Below are positions 24,065 through 34,708 of a stretch of 64,000 nt of DNA, in pieces. Position 1 is the first letter of the stretch; each line of letters starts with the position of its first letter. Position numbers and translations under genes: made by a program. The notes under the pieces are model-generated. The model made no database searches and was not told where the DNA came from. It saw only the letters and a list, made by a program, of their open reading frames with translations. Source of the stretch: Nymphaea colorata. Taxonomy: Eukaryota > Streptophyta > Magnoliopsida > Nymphaeales > Nymphaeaceae. The stretch is from NCBI RefSeq assembly GCF_008831285.2, contig NC_045138.2, positions 31,467,934-31,531,933 of the forward strand, in the 5' to 3' direction.

Positions 24065-27000
24065 TGATAAGCAATGAAGATGCCCATGTTAGATATCTTA
24101 GGTGGTCTTTTGTGCTTACATGACTCCTGCATTAGGAAACCCGTGTAGGAGCCGCTCAGCATGAAATCAAGTCATCAGTTATACAACTTCAATGATTCTT
24201 TTTTTTGTTGACATAGTTCAGAAGTCATTTACTGTCATTTTGATGAATTTCTTGAAATAACGAAATGCAAGTCCAACAATTTTAAGATCAGGTAAGACCA
24301 CTAATCTAAGCCCACTACCAGCAGCAAATGCAACATTTTCCGGATCATATAAGACCATTGATCCGGGACCACTACTCTTTTCAAATCCAACAATTTTCAG
24401 CTCAGATAAGACCACTGGTCCAAGCCCACTACCAGCGGCAAGTGCCATAATTTGCGGATCATATAAGACCATTCATCTGAGCCCACTACTAGTTTCAAAT
24501 CCAACAATTTTCGGATTAGATAAGACCGCTGATCTAGACCCCCCACCCGACCTCGTTTCAACAAATTCTAGATCAGATAAGACCACTGATCGAGACGCAT
24601 ACTAAGATCCAAGTCCAATAATTTTTGGATCAATTAAGACCGTTGATCTAGTGTCGCCTATGTTTTTGCTTATATTATCGGGAATTGGCCTGAGATCTAT
24701 CTAGTTTTAGGTTGTTTTCAGGTTTTCGAAGTAGGTAGGTCTCATCGTGCGTTTGCATCACTATCTAGCTTTTTTGTGAACTGCATGAAAGGGAGGAGAT
24801 GATCGGAAGGAGGAATTATAAAACTATTGGAGGATCCTGAATCATCATCTTAGAAGTGGTGTGGAACAAAACCGTTCGTTAAGGAAGGAAATGATCATGT
24901 GATAAGCAATCACAATGCCCATGTTAGATATCTTTGGTGGTCTTTTGGGCTTACCTGACTCTGCATTAGGAAACCCGTGTAGGAGCCGCTCAGCATGAAA
25001 TCAAGTCATCAGTTATACAACTTCAACGATTCTTTTTTTTGTTGTCATAGTTCAGAAGTCATTTACTATCATTTTGATGAATTTCTTGAAATAACGAAAT
25101 GCAAGTCCAACAATTTTAGGATCAGGTAAGACCACTAATCTAAGCCCACTACCAGCGACAAATGCAACATTTTCTGGATCATATAGGACCGTTGATCCGG
25201 GAACACTACTATTTTCAAATCCAACAATTTTCAGCTTAGATAAGACCACTGATCCAAGCCCACTACTAGCGGCAAGTGCCATAATTTGCGGATCATATAA
25301 GACGATTGATCTGGGCCCACTACTAGTTTCATATCCAACAATTTTCGGATCAGATAAGACCGCTGACCTAGACCCCCCACCCGACCTCATTTCAACAAAT
25401 TCTAAATCATATAAGACCACTAATCGAGGCCCATACTAAGATCTAAGTCCAATAATTTTTGGATCAGTTAAGACCGTTGATCTAGTGTCGCCTATGTTTT
25501 TGCTTATATTATCGGGAATTGGCATGAGATTTATCTAGTTTTAGGTTGTTTTTAGGTTTTTGAAGTAGGTAGGTCACATCATGCGTTTGCATCCTTATCT
25601 AGCTTTTTTGTGAACTGCATGAAACGGAGGAGATGACCGGAAGGAGGAATTATAAAACTATTGGAGGATCCTGAATCATCATCTTAGAAGCGGTGTGGAA
25701 CAAAACTGTTGGTTAACGAAGGAAATGATCATGTGATAAGCAATCACGATGCCCATGTTAGATACCTTTGGTGGTCTTTTGTGCTTACATGACTCCTGCA
25801 TTAGGAAACCCGTGTAGGAGCCACTCTGCATGAAATGAAGTCATTAGTTCTACAACTACAATGATTCTTTTTTTTTGTTGACATAGTCGAGAAGTCATTT
25901 ACCGTCATTTTGATGAATTTCTTGAAATAACGAAATGCAAGCCCAACTATTTTAGGATAAGGTAAGACCACTGATCTAAGCCCACTACCAGCGGCAAATG
26001 CAACATTTTCCGAACCATATAAGACCGTTCATCCAGGACCACTACTCTTTTCAAATCCAACAATTTTCTGCTCTGATAAGACCACTGATCCAAGCCCACT
26101 ACCAGCGGCAAGTGTCATAATTTGTAGATCATATAAGACCATTGGTCCGGACCCACTACTAGTTTCAAATCCAACAACTTTCGGATTAGATATGACCATT
26201 GATCAAGATTGCCACCCGATCTATTTTCAACAAATTCTAGATCAGATGAGACCACTGATCAAGGCGCATACCTAGATCCAAGTCCAACAAATTTCGGATC
26301 AGTTAAGACCGTTGATCTATTGTCGCTTATGTTTTTGCTTATATTATGGGGAATTGGCCTAAGATTTATCGAGTTCTAGGTTGTTTTTAGGTTTTTGAAG
26401 TAGGCATGTCTCATCGTGCGTTTGCATCATTATTTGGTTTTTTGTGAACTGCATGAAGGGAGGAGATGATCGGAAGGAAGAATTATAAGACTGTTCGAGG
26501 ATCTTGAATCATCATATTAGAAGCGGTGTGGAACAAAACTATTTGTTAACGAAGGAAATGATCATGTGATAAGCATTCACGATGCCCATGTTAGATATCT
26601 TAGGTGGTATTTTGTGTTTACATGACTCATGCATTAGGAAACCTGTGTACCCGTGTAGGAGCCACTCAACATGAAATCAAGTCATCAGTTATACAACTAC
26701 AACGATTCTTTTTTTTTTGACGTAATTCAGAAGTCATTTAATGTCCTTTTGATGAATTTCTTGAAATAACCAAATGCAAGTCCAACAATTTTATGATCAG
26801 GTAAGAAAACTGATCTAAGCCCACTACCAGCGGCAAATGCAACAATTTGCTGATCAGATAAGACTGTTGATTCGGGCCCACTACTCTTTTCAAATCCAAC
26901 AATTTTCAGATCAGATAACACCATTGATCCAAGCTCACTACCTGTGGCAAGTGCGATAAATTGCCGATCGTATAAGACCATTGATCCGGACCCACTACTA

Positions 27001-27771
27001 GTTTGAAATCCAACAATTTTTGGATCAGATAAGACCACTGATCTACACCCCCTACCCGATCTCAATCCAGCAAATTTTAGATCAGATAAGACCACTGATC
27101 GAGGCGCATACCAAGATGCAAGTCCAACAAATTTCGGATCAGTTCAGACCGTTGATCTAGTGTCGCTTATGTTTTTGCTCATATTCTGGGGAATTGGCAT
27201 GAGATTTATCTTGTTTTAGGTTGTTTTTAGGTTTTTGAAGTAGGTAGGTCTCATCGTGCGTTTGCATCATTATCTGGCTTTTTGGGGAACGACATGAAAG
27301 GGAGGTGATGATCGAAAGGAGGAATTATAAAACATTTGGAGGTTTCTGAGTCCTCATCTTAGAAGCGGTGTGGAACAAGACCATTGGTTAACGAAGGAAA
27401 TGATCATGTGATAAGCAATCACGATGCCCTTGTTAGATATCTTAGGTGGTCTTTTGTGCTTACATGACTCCTGCATTAGGAAACCCGTGTTGGAGACGCT
27501 CAGCATGAAATCGAGTCATCAGATATACAACTTCAACGATTTTTTTTTTGTTGACATAGTCCAGAAGTCATTTACTGTCGTTTTGATGAATTTCTTGAAA
27601 TAACCAAATGCAAATCCAACAATTTTAGGATCAGGTAAGACCATTGATCTAATAAGCCCACTACCAGTGGCAAATGCAACAATTTTCGGATGATATATGA
27701 CCTTTGATTCAAGCCTACTACTCTTTTCAAATCCAACAATTTTTGGATTAGATAAGATCATTGATCCAAGG

Positions 27772-28387
27772 CCACTTGAAGAGCCAGTTCATGCATGCTC
27801 CCACGGATGCCCACTTGAAGGCTGTTGACAGGATCTTGTGCTACTTGAAGAGGAATCCTGGCAAAGGTCTCTTATATGTCAAGCAAGACACTCTTGGGAT
27901 TGAAGGTTATTCAGATGCAGACTGGGCAGGCTGTATTGACACTAGGAGGTCCACCTCTGGCTATTGTATTTATTTGGGAGGGAATCTCATAGTGTGGAGA
28001 AGTAAAAGGCAAGATGTTTGTTCGCGTTCCAGTGCTGAAGCAGAATACAGAGCTGTTGCTATGGGAGTTTCTGAGCTTTTATGGCTGAAAGTATTGTTGA
28101 CTGATATTGGTATAAAGGTTGAAGAACCAATGAAGATGTATTGCGATAACAAGTCCGCAATTAACTTGGCCAACAACCATGTGCTTCATGACAGAACAAA
28201 GCATGTTGAGATTGACCGGCATTTCATTCGAGAGAATTGATGCTAAAGAACTTGTACTTCCTTACATGAGATCTGAAGACCAAATGGCTGATGTTCTGAC
28301 GAAGGCTTTATCTTCAACCTCATTTGAGAGAAATGTATCCAAGTTGGGCATGTTTGATATGTATGCCCAACTTGAGGGGGAGTGTTG
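27772..28387 (+). pseudogene. Ty1/copia pol 3' end (RNase H), truncated and frameshifted
   Basis: The frame includes SQFMHAPTDAHLKAV and YLKRNPGKGLLY (the connection region). RNase H signatures follow: GYSDADWAGC (Asp), SRSSAEAEYRA (Glu) and MYCDNKSAINLANN (Asp). Next comes DRTKHVEIDRHFIRE. Near 28236 the frame shifts, and the end continues in another frame as IDAKELVLPYM through QMADVLTKAL to the terminal stop. Gag, protease, integrase and most of reverse transcriptase are missing because the left end joins satellite sequence at about 27770. The element is dead and sits inside array unit 14. Confidence 0.92.
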
Positions 28388-28637
28388 AAGTATGTTAGAT
28401 GGGTCTCGGGACCGGGTCCGGATCCGTATCCGGTCCAACTTGTAGCCCTTGTTGGGCATTATTTAAGTCGTGTAACCCTAATCCTTATGGTGTGAATGAA
28501 AGACTAAGGAGAGAGAGAGTCTGGCGGCTAGTGGGCACCAACTCCTCCTCATTCGTGGTTTTTTCCCTCTTGTTGAGGGTTTTCCACGTTACATCGTGAT
28601 CGGTGTTTCTCTTCCTCTTCTTGTTCGTGTTTCTACA
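28383..28637 (+). mobile_element. 3' LTR of the array-inserted copia element
   Basis: A polypurine tract (GAGGGGGAG) directly precedes TGTTGAAGTATG. The LTR ends TTTCTACA, giving the usual TG...CA boundaries and a length of 255 bp. Satellite sequence (ACAATTTCCGGATCATATAT) resumes within a few bases. No second LTR is seen to the left, so the insertion lost its 5' part. Confidence 0.8.
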
Positions 28638-31600
28638 GCGACAATTTCCGGATCATATATGACCGTTGATCTGGGCCCACTACTCTTTTCAAATCCAACA
28701 ATGTTTGAATCAGAAAAGACCATTGATCCAAGCCCACTACCAGCAGCAAGTGCCATAATTTGCGGATCATATAAGACCATTGATCCGGGCCCATTACTTG
28801 TTTCAAATCCAACAATTTTCGGATCAGATTAGACCACTGATCTTGACCCCCTACCCGATCTCACTGCAATAATTCTAGATCAGATAAGACCATTGATCGA
28901 GGCACATACCAAGATCCAAGTCCAACAATTTTCGGATCAATTAAGACTGTTGATCTAGTGTCGCTTATGTTTTTGTTTATATTCTGGGGAATTGGCTTAA
29001 GATTTATGTAGTTTTAGGTTGTTTTTAGGTTTTTGAAGTGGGTAGGTCTCATCGTGCATTTGCATCATTATCTGGCTTTTTGTGAACTGCATGAAGGGGA
29101 GGAGATGACCGGAAGGAGGAATTATAAAACTGTTGGAGGATCCTGAATCATCATCTTAGAAGCGGTGTGGAACAAAACCATTAGTTAATGAAGGAAATGA
29201 TCACGTGAAAAGCAATCACGATGCCCATGTTAGATATCTTTGGTGGTCTTTTGTGCTTACATGACTCCTCCATTAGGAAACCTGTGTAGGAGCCGCTCAA
29301 CATGAAATCAAGTCATCAGTTATACAACCAGAACAGTTTTTTTTTTTTTTGACTTAGTCCAGAAGTCATTTGCTGTCATTTTGATGAATTTCTTGAAACA
29401 ACCAAATGCAAATACTAGAATTTTAGGATCAGTTAAGACCATTGATCTAAGCCCACTACCAGTGGCAAATGCAACAATTTTTGGATCATATATGGCCGTT
29501 GATCCGGGCCCACTATTCTTTTCAAATTCAACAATTTTTGGATCAGATATGGCCATTGATCCAAGTCCACTACCAGCGACAAGTGCCATAATTTTCGGAT
29601 CATATAAGACTGTTGATCCGGGCCCACTATTAGTTTCAAACCTAACAATTTTTGGATCAGATAACACCATTGATCTAGACCCGCTACCCGATCTCATTCC
29701 AACAAATTCTTGATCATGTAAGACCACTAATCGAGGCACATATCAAGATCCAAGTCCAACTATTTTCGGATCAGTTAAAACCGTTGATCTAGTGTCGCTT
29801 ATGTTTTTGCCTATATTCTCGCGAATTGGCCTGATATTTGTCTAGTTTTAGGTTGTTTTTATGTTTTTGAAATAGGTAGGTCTCATCTTGCGTTTGCATC
29901 ATTATCTGGCTTTTTTGTGAACTGCATGAAAGGGAGGAGATGACCGGAAGGAGGAATTAGAGAACTGTTGGAGGATCCTTTATCTTCATCTTAGTAGCGT
30001 TGTGGAACAAAACTGTTGGTTAACAAAGGAAATGATTATTTGTTAAGCAATCACGATGCCATGTTAGATATCTTAGGTGATATTTTGTGCACTCCTGCAT
30101 TATGAAACCCATGTAGGAGCAGCTCAACATGAAGTCAAGTGATTAGTTAAGCAACTACAACGATTCTTTTTTTGTTGACATAGTCCAGAAGTCATTTACT
30201 GTCATTTTAATGAATTTCTTGAAATAACCAAAAAATGCAAATCCAATAATTTTAGGATCAGGTAAGACCACTGATCTAAGCCCACTACCTGCGGCAAATG
30301 AAACAATTTTCGGATTATATAAGACCGTTGATCTGGGCCCACTATTCTTTTCAAATCTAACAATTTTTGGATCAGATAAGACCACTGATCCAAGCCCACT
30401 ACCAACGGCAGGTGCGATAATTTGCGGATCGTATAAGACCATTGATCTGGTTCCACTGCTAGTTTCAAATCGAATAATTTTCAGATCAGATAACACCACT
30501 GATCTAGACCCCCTACCCGATCTCATTCCAACAAATTCTAGATCAGAAAATACCACTGATCGAGGCGCAAACCAAGATCCAAGTCCTACAATTTTCGGAT
30601 CAGTTAAGACCATTGAACTTGTGTCGCTTATGTTTTTGCTTATATTCTGGGGAATTGGCCTGAGATTTATCTAGTTTTTGGTTGTTCTTAGGTTTTTGAA
30701 ATAGGTAGGTCTCATCGTGCGTTCGCATCCTTATCTTGCTCTTTTGTGAACTGCATGAAAGGGAGGAGATGACCGGAAGGAGGAATTAGAAATCTGTTGG
30801 AGGATCCTGAATCCTCATCTTAGAAGCGGTGTGGAACAAAACCATTGGTTTACGAAGGAAATGATCATGTGATAAGCAATCACAATTCCCATGTTAGATA
30901 TCTTAGGTGGTATTTTGTGCTTACATGACTCCTGCATTAAGAAACCCGTGTAGGAGCTTACGACTACAACGATTCTTTTTTTTTTTTTTTTGACATAGTC
31001 CATAAGTCATTACCGTCATTTTGATGAATTTCTTGAAATAACCAAATGCAAATCCAATAATTTTAGGATCAGATAAGACCACTGATCTAAGCTCACTGCC
31101 AACGGCAAATGAAACAATTTTCGGATCTTATAAGACCATTGATCTGAGCCCACTACTCTTTTCAAATCCAACAATTTTCGGATCAGATAAGACCACTGAT
31201 CCAAGCCCACTACCAGTGGCAAGTGCGATAATTTGCGGATCATATAAGACCATTGATCTGGGCTCACTACTAGTTTCAAATCCAACAATTTTTAGATCAG
31301 ATAAGGCCACTAATCTAGACCCCCTACCCGATCCCATTCCAACAAATTTAGGATCAGATAAGACCACTGATCGAGGCGCATACCAAGATTCAAGTCCCAT
31401 AATTTTTGGATCAGTTAAGACCGTTGATCTTGTGTCGCATATGTTTTTTCGTAGGTAAGACCATTGATGTAAGACCACTACCAGCGGCAAATGCAACAAT
31501 TTTCGGATCATATAAGACCGTTGATTTGGGCCCACTACTCTTTTCAAATCCAACAATTTTCGGATCAGATAAGACCACTGATCGAGGCCCATACCAAAAT

Positions 31601-32037
31601 CCAAGCCCAACAATTGTCGAGACCGTTGGTCTATACCCATTTCAACATCCAAGTCCAAAAATTTTCTTGATTGTTATGCAAAGTTTACCTTTTTGTGCAA
31701 GAGCAACTTTTTTCGTAGGTTTGTGGCATTGGAAGCCTGTTTTGTCTAGTTTTTGTTTGATCAATTCTTTCTGTCGCAATTCTATGAAAACATTGAAACG
31801 GTTGTAGACCTGTTTGCGTCATTGTCTACAATGCAGTCTCACTTGTGTTTTTGCTTAAATTTTGTGTGGATCATGTGTTCTTAGCCTGTGATATAGCTAG
31901 TTTTAGGTTGTTTAAGTAGGTCGGTGGCATCGTGCGAGTGCGTCATCATGTGGTGTCTTTGTGAAGTGCATGAAAGGGAGGAGATGACTGCACTGAGAAA
32001 CTAGAGAATTGTTGGAGGATCTTGAAGCCTTCTCTTT

Positions 32038-32150
32038 CCATGTTATGGTTCAAACTGTTGCTCAATTGGCTTGGGCTAAATCCATGCTATCTAGCCTAAG
32101 TGTGTCAATTCCTCTTTCCATGAGGATGTGTTGTAACAATCTATGTCACA
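32038..32150 (+). pseudogene. Copia RNase H fragment (upstream piece)
   Basis: The frame reads MVQTVAQLAWAKSMLSSL, then VSIPLSMRMCCNN. This matches the copia RNase H segment that runs from the conserved Ala-Glu region to the YCDN box, here decayed to CCNN. It starts at the exact right edge of the satellite array. It may be the first half of the same element whose next segment is at 32760-33010, since a foreign stretch of about 0.6 kb lies between. Confidence 0.6.
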
Positions 32151-32189
32151 TGTGTGTGGATATAGGGGAGGACCAAATCCAAAAATCAT

Positions 32190-32700
32190 AGGTACGCTGG
32201 TGCGGCTGATCATATTTATATATGTATAATAGTACTAACAATGATATTAAAAAAATACATTCATGAAAATTTTAAACAAACTATAATTGTATCATTCACC
32301 ACTACAATCCGGATTCATCAATTCAAGTCAAGTTTGTTAGAAGAAGCTATAGCACCTGCTGCTGGGACGGTGCACAACACAGTAAGGTTCCACCATTGGG
32401 AACAAAGTTCTGCAGGTGGTAAGGAAGGCGACGCCATAGAGGACACGGGCGGAAAGAAGTGCGAGAAAAGGCGGTGAGAGAGAGAATGACGTTGGGGGGA
32501 AAGGCAGAGGGAAAAGGGAAAACACGGGCAGAAAGAGGGACACAAAAGGCGGAGGGAGAGAGAATGGTGTCGGGAGGCAAGGCAGAGGGAAAGGGAAAAT
32601 TTTGAGCGGGGAAAGAAACCTAGCACCGCTTCCAACGGGCCCAACACACTCCAGAATTCAGATGCAGCAAACTGACGTGTCTGTGTCGTGTCAATAATGT
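32190..32700. other. Insert between two copia pieces, with a GA-rich duplication
   Basis: Contains two similar G/A-rich units of about 70 bp (about 32473-32600), each with GAGAGAGAATG(A/G)(C/T)GT and GGCAGAGGGAAA. The right part (32676-32740) carries GTGTCGTGTC / GGTCGACACAGACACG words like those in the 120-bp insertion at 23945. No gene. Confidence 0.45.
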
Positions 32701-32759
32701 GTCCGCACCCGAACCCGTGTCAGACCAGGTCGACACAGACACGTTAGTTCACCAAGCAC

Positions 32760-33010
32760 ACCTATGTTTCATAGGTGACAATAGGGCAGCCACATACATT
32801 GCAAACAATCTAGTTTTCCGTGAGAGAACTAAACATATTGAAGTGGACTGTCATTACATTTGGGACCTTGTTCAAGGAGGAGCCATAGCCACCATTCATG
32901 TGTTATTCGAATATCAAACTGCAGATGTCTTCACCAAAGCTCTTCTTAGTGGTGATTTATCTAGATGTTGTGACAAGCTAAGCATGATTAATATGTATGC
33001 TCCAGCTTGA
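32760..33010 (+). pseudogene. Copia RNase H C-terminal fragment
   Basis: The frame reads GDNRAATYIANN, RERTKHIEVDCHYI, ATIHV, QTADVFTKAL and a short tail before the stop at 33008-33010. These are the last motifs of copia polyproteins. The conserved YCDN box reads FIGDN. A polypurine-like GGGGAGTG and TGTTTTTGAAG (a likely LTR start at about 33018) follow at once. It is a fragment without the rest of pol. Confidence 0.85.
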
Positions 33011-33017
33011 CGGGGAG

Positions 33018-34593
33018 TGTTTTTGAAGACCTTAAGTTAGGTGGTCCTTTGCAATATTTAATAGTTAAGAGTTCTCTTTAAACATTTCTCTACTTCTGGT
33101 TGATGTTATTTGTAAGTCTGTACCGCTGTCCTAATATCTTTATTAGTGAGATTAGGGGTAGTTAATAATACAAGTTTCTCTCTTTAAGACTGTCGGCTAC
33201 AACAGCTTTCTCATATGCAAGTAGTGTTCTCAATTTCTCTAAGCTAGGAGGCACATAGCCAGCTAGATTGCAATTAGCCACCGATGTTACTACATTTTTC
33301 CAATGAAGACTTCTAGCTAAATTAAACTGAAGTGAACTTGCGTAAAAGAATGTAGCTATTCTTTTATCTATTTCTGTTCTATTCATATTTCTGAATGACC
33401 TTTCACTTATTTTATTACATTCCAAACTCATTTTTCTTTTCCTCCATATGTCATCACTTTGTCCAATAGTCAAAGGAGAAAAAAGTTATTTGCTTAAATA
33501 TTTCTTCAATTTAGCTGCTTCCTGTTTTTTTTTTCAATTCTTTCAATGTGTTTTTGTCAACCTTTTGGCATGCTCTGATTTCTTGGCCACAAGTTTGTAA
33601 TAAATGTGCTTTAACACGTGTATATGAGCTAGTGATCCACGATAGAAATTACATTTGAATAGCATTTTGCCTCCACACCAGGAGCTTTTTGTCCTTTTGA
33701 TACATGTCTGCAAAGTGGTTGACACTGGTCTGTGCCTTCAGTTGAACCAATATTGACACTACTGCTAGAACTTGCCAGCATAGAACCACTTGAAATTGTC
33801 TTTCCCTTATCAGTCACTATATCTGAAAAGTAAGAAGTGAGAAAAAAAGAACATAAAAAGAGGAAGAGTGAAGTGAAGTACACGCTAGTATGTATCCACT
33901 ATATCAGCCACTATCTTGTATATTAAACACATAATGAACATATAGTTACAGAAAGTACAAATATAATATTTCATTACAGGATGTATATGCACTATGGACA
34001 TTGTAGTAGAAGACACACGCGTAACAGAGGACACGGCAGTTGTAGCGTGCATCATAATGTCATATATTCTTTGGAAGGCTTATAAATTGTTGGGCTAACG
34101 AAGTTGGAAAAAAAAGCGATGGAAGAAAGCGTACAGGCTAACAGGAACAAACCAAAGTGTGAAGGAGAGTTAAAATATGAAGTGCAGGCGTAAGATCAGA
34201 AGAAGTGCAAACATTAACCTGAGCAGGTAATGGGCAAAAGGGAGAAACAAGTAGGAACAGTAGCTTACCTGTTGCCAGAAGAAGGTAGGGTGCTGGCACC
34301 GGTGCCAGAAATGCGTAAATGGGTGGACGGCTGGATGCTAAAGAGTCACCTCATGGGAATGGAACATTGGAGCAAAGAGCGGAAGGATATCTGAAGGCAG
34401 AAGAGGGTAAAGTCTGGTAAAAAATCTTGAAGAATGAAAGGATAAGGATGTTGATAAAGGCAAGGATGTTGATAAGGCTGAACAAAGTTAGGCCATGGAT
34501 GTAGGTCATATTTCATACTGAACATTGTAAACCTGCATGTAATCTGAGAGAGTGGCGAGCTGAAATTTTTTCATTCTTCTTCAAATTGTGTTA
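33018..34593 (+). mobile_element. Copia LTR interrupted by a hAT fragment (inferred)
   Basis: The left boundary TGTTTTTGAAGACC follows the RNase H stop and a purine tract. The right boundary precedes a primer-binding site at 34594. The ends therefore fit a single LTR whose interior holds the hAT remnant at 33172-33760 plus unassigned sequence. No second LTR copy is available in the window for comparison, so the limits are inference. Confidence 0.45.
33172..33760 (-). pseudogene. hAT-type transposase fragment (BED finger and DUF659-like region)
   Basis: On the minus strand, two frames join into one decayed protein. Upstream (33760 to about 33543): QPLCRHVSKGQKAPG, then in a shifted frame MLFKCNFYRGS and LAHIHVLKHIYYKLV. 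This resembles plant BED-type zinc fingers (PLW..V.K..K.PGG, F.CNFC, S..RVK.HL). Here the second Cys of CNFC is Tyr. Downstream (33473 to about 33172): KRIATFFYASSLQFNLARS, then GYVPPSLEKLRT, the signature of the DUF659 block found in plant hAT-like proteins. The RNase H-like catalytic domain and dimerisation region are absent. It is dead. Confidence 0.8.
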
Positions 34594-34605
34594 TGGTATC
34601 ATAGC
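34594..34605 (+). other. Copia primer-binding site
   Basis: TGGTATCATAGC differs by one base from TGGTATCAGAGC, the complement of the initiator tRNA-Met 3' end used by most plant copia elements. It lies directly after a probable LTR end and about 115 bp before the first gag-like codons, as expected. Confidence 0.8.
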
Positions 34606-34708
34606 ATTGCAGAGGTTGTAACAATTGCTGCCTATATTCTGCGACTTTTCCTCATCCTTTGTGTGTTGCAGCATGTAGGCATTGTCTGAAGTTCATCTGT
34701 GCTATCAT

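Larger units (their letters stand above)
16270..32037. repeat. Higher-order tandem satellite array: 17 units of ~0.8 kb built from 57-bp sub-repeats
   Basis: The anchor GAATTTCTTGAAAT recurs at 16817, 17484, 18388, 19108, 19917, 20724, 21528, 22332, 23283, 24245, 25079, 25915, 26754, 27588, 29386, 30212 and 31026. Typical spacing is 804-839 bp. Typical units have about seven 57-bp sub-repeats (about 0.4 kb) with the pattern GATCA, GATAAGACCAC/T, TGATC, then a variable CCCACTACCAG-like segment and CCAACAATTTT. They then have a spacer of about 0.4 kb with landmarks GGGGAATTGGCCTGAGATTT, CATGAAAGGGAGGAGATGA and CATTAGGAAACCCGTGTAGG. Some units have lost or gained sub-repeats, especially near the left edge. 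It is interrupted by a copia fragment (27772-28637) and a 120-bp insertion (23945-24064). Confidence 0.92.

Noticed and set aside
31128-31658. The 176-codon minus-strand frame as a protein-coding gene
   Set aside because: It is produced by the 57-bp period (19 codons). Overlapping frames are also open, there is no gene structure, and replacements between units are frequent. It is kept only as a finding to test.
16270-32037. A CRISPR-like array, because of regular repeats with dyads and variable segments
   Set aside because: This is a plant nuclear genome. The 'spacers' are themselves repeated between units, the period is hierarchical, and no cas genes exist here.
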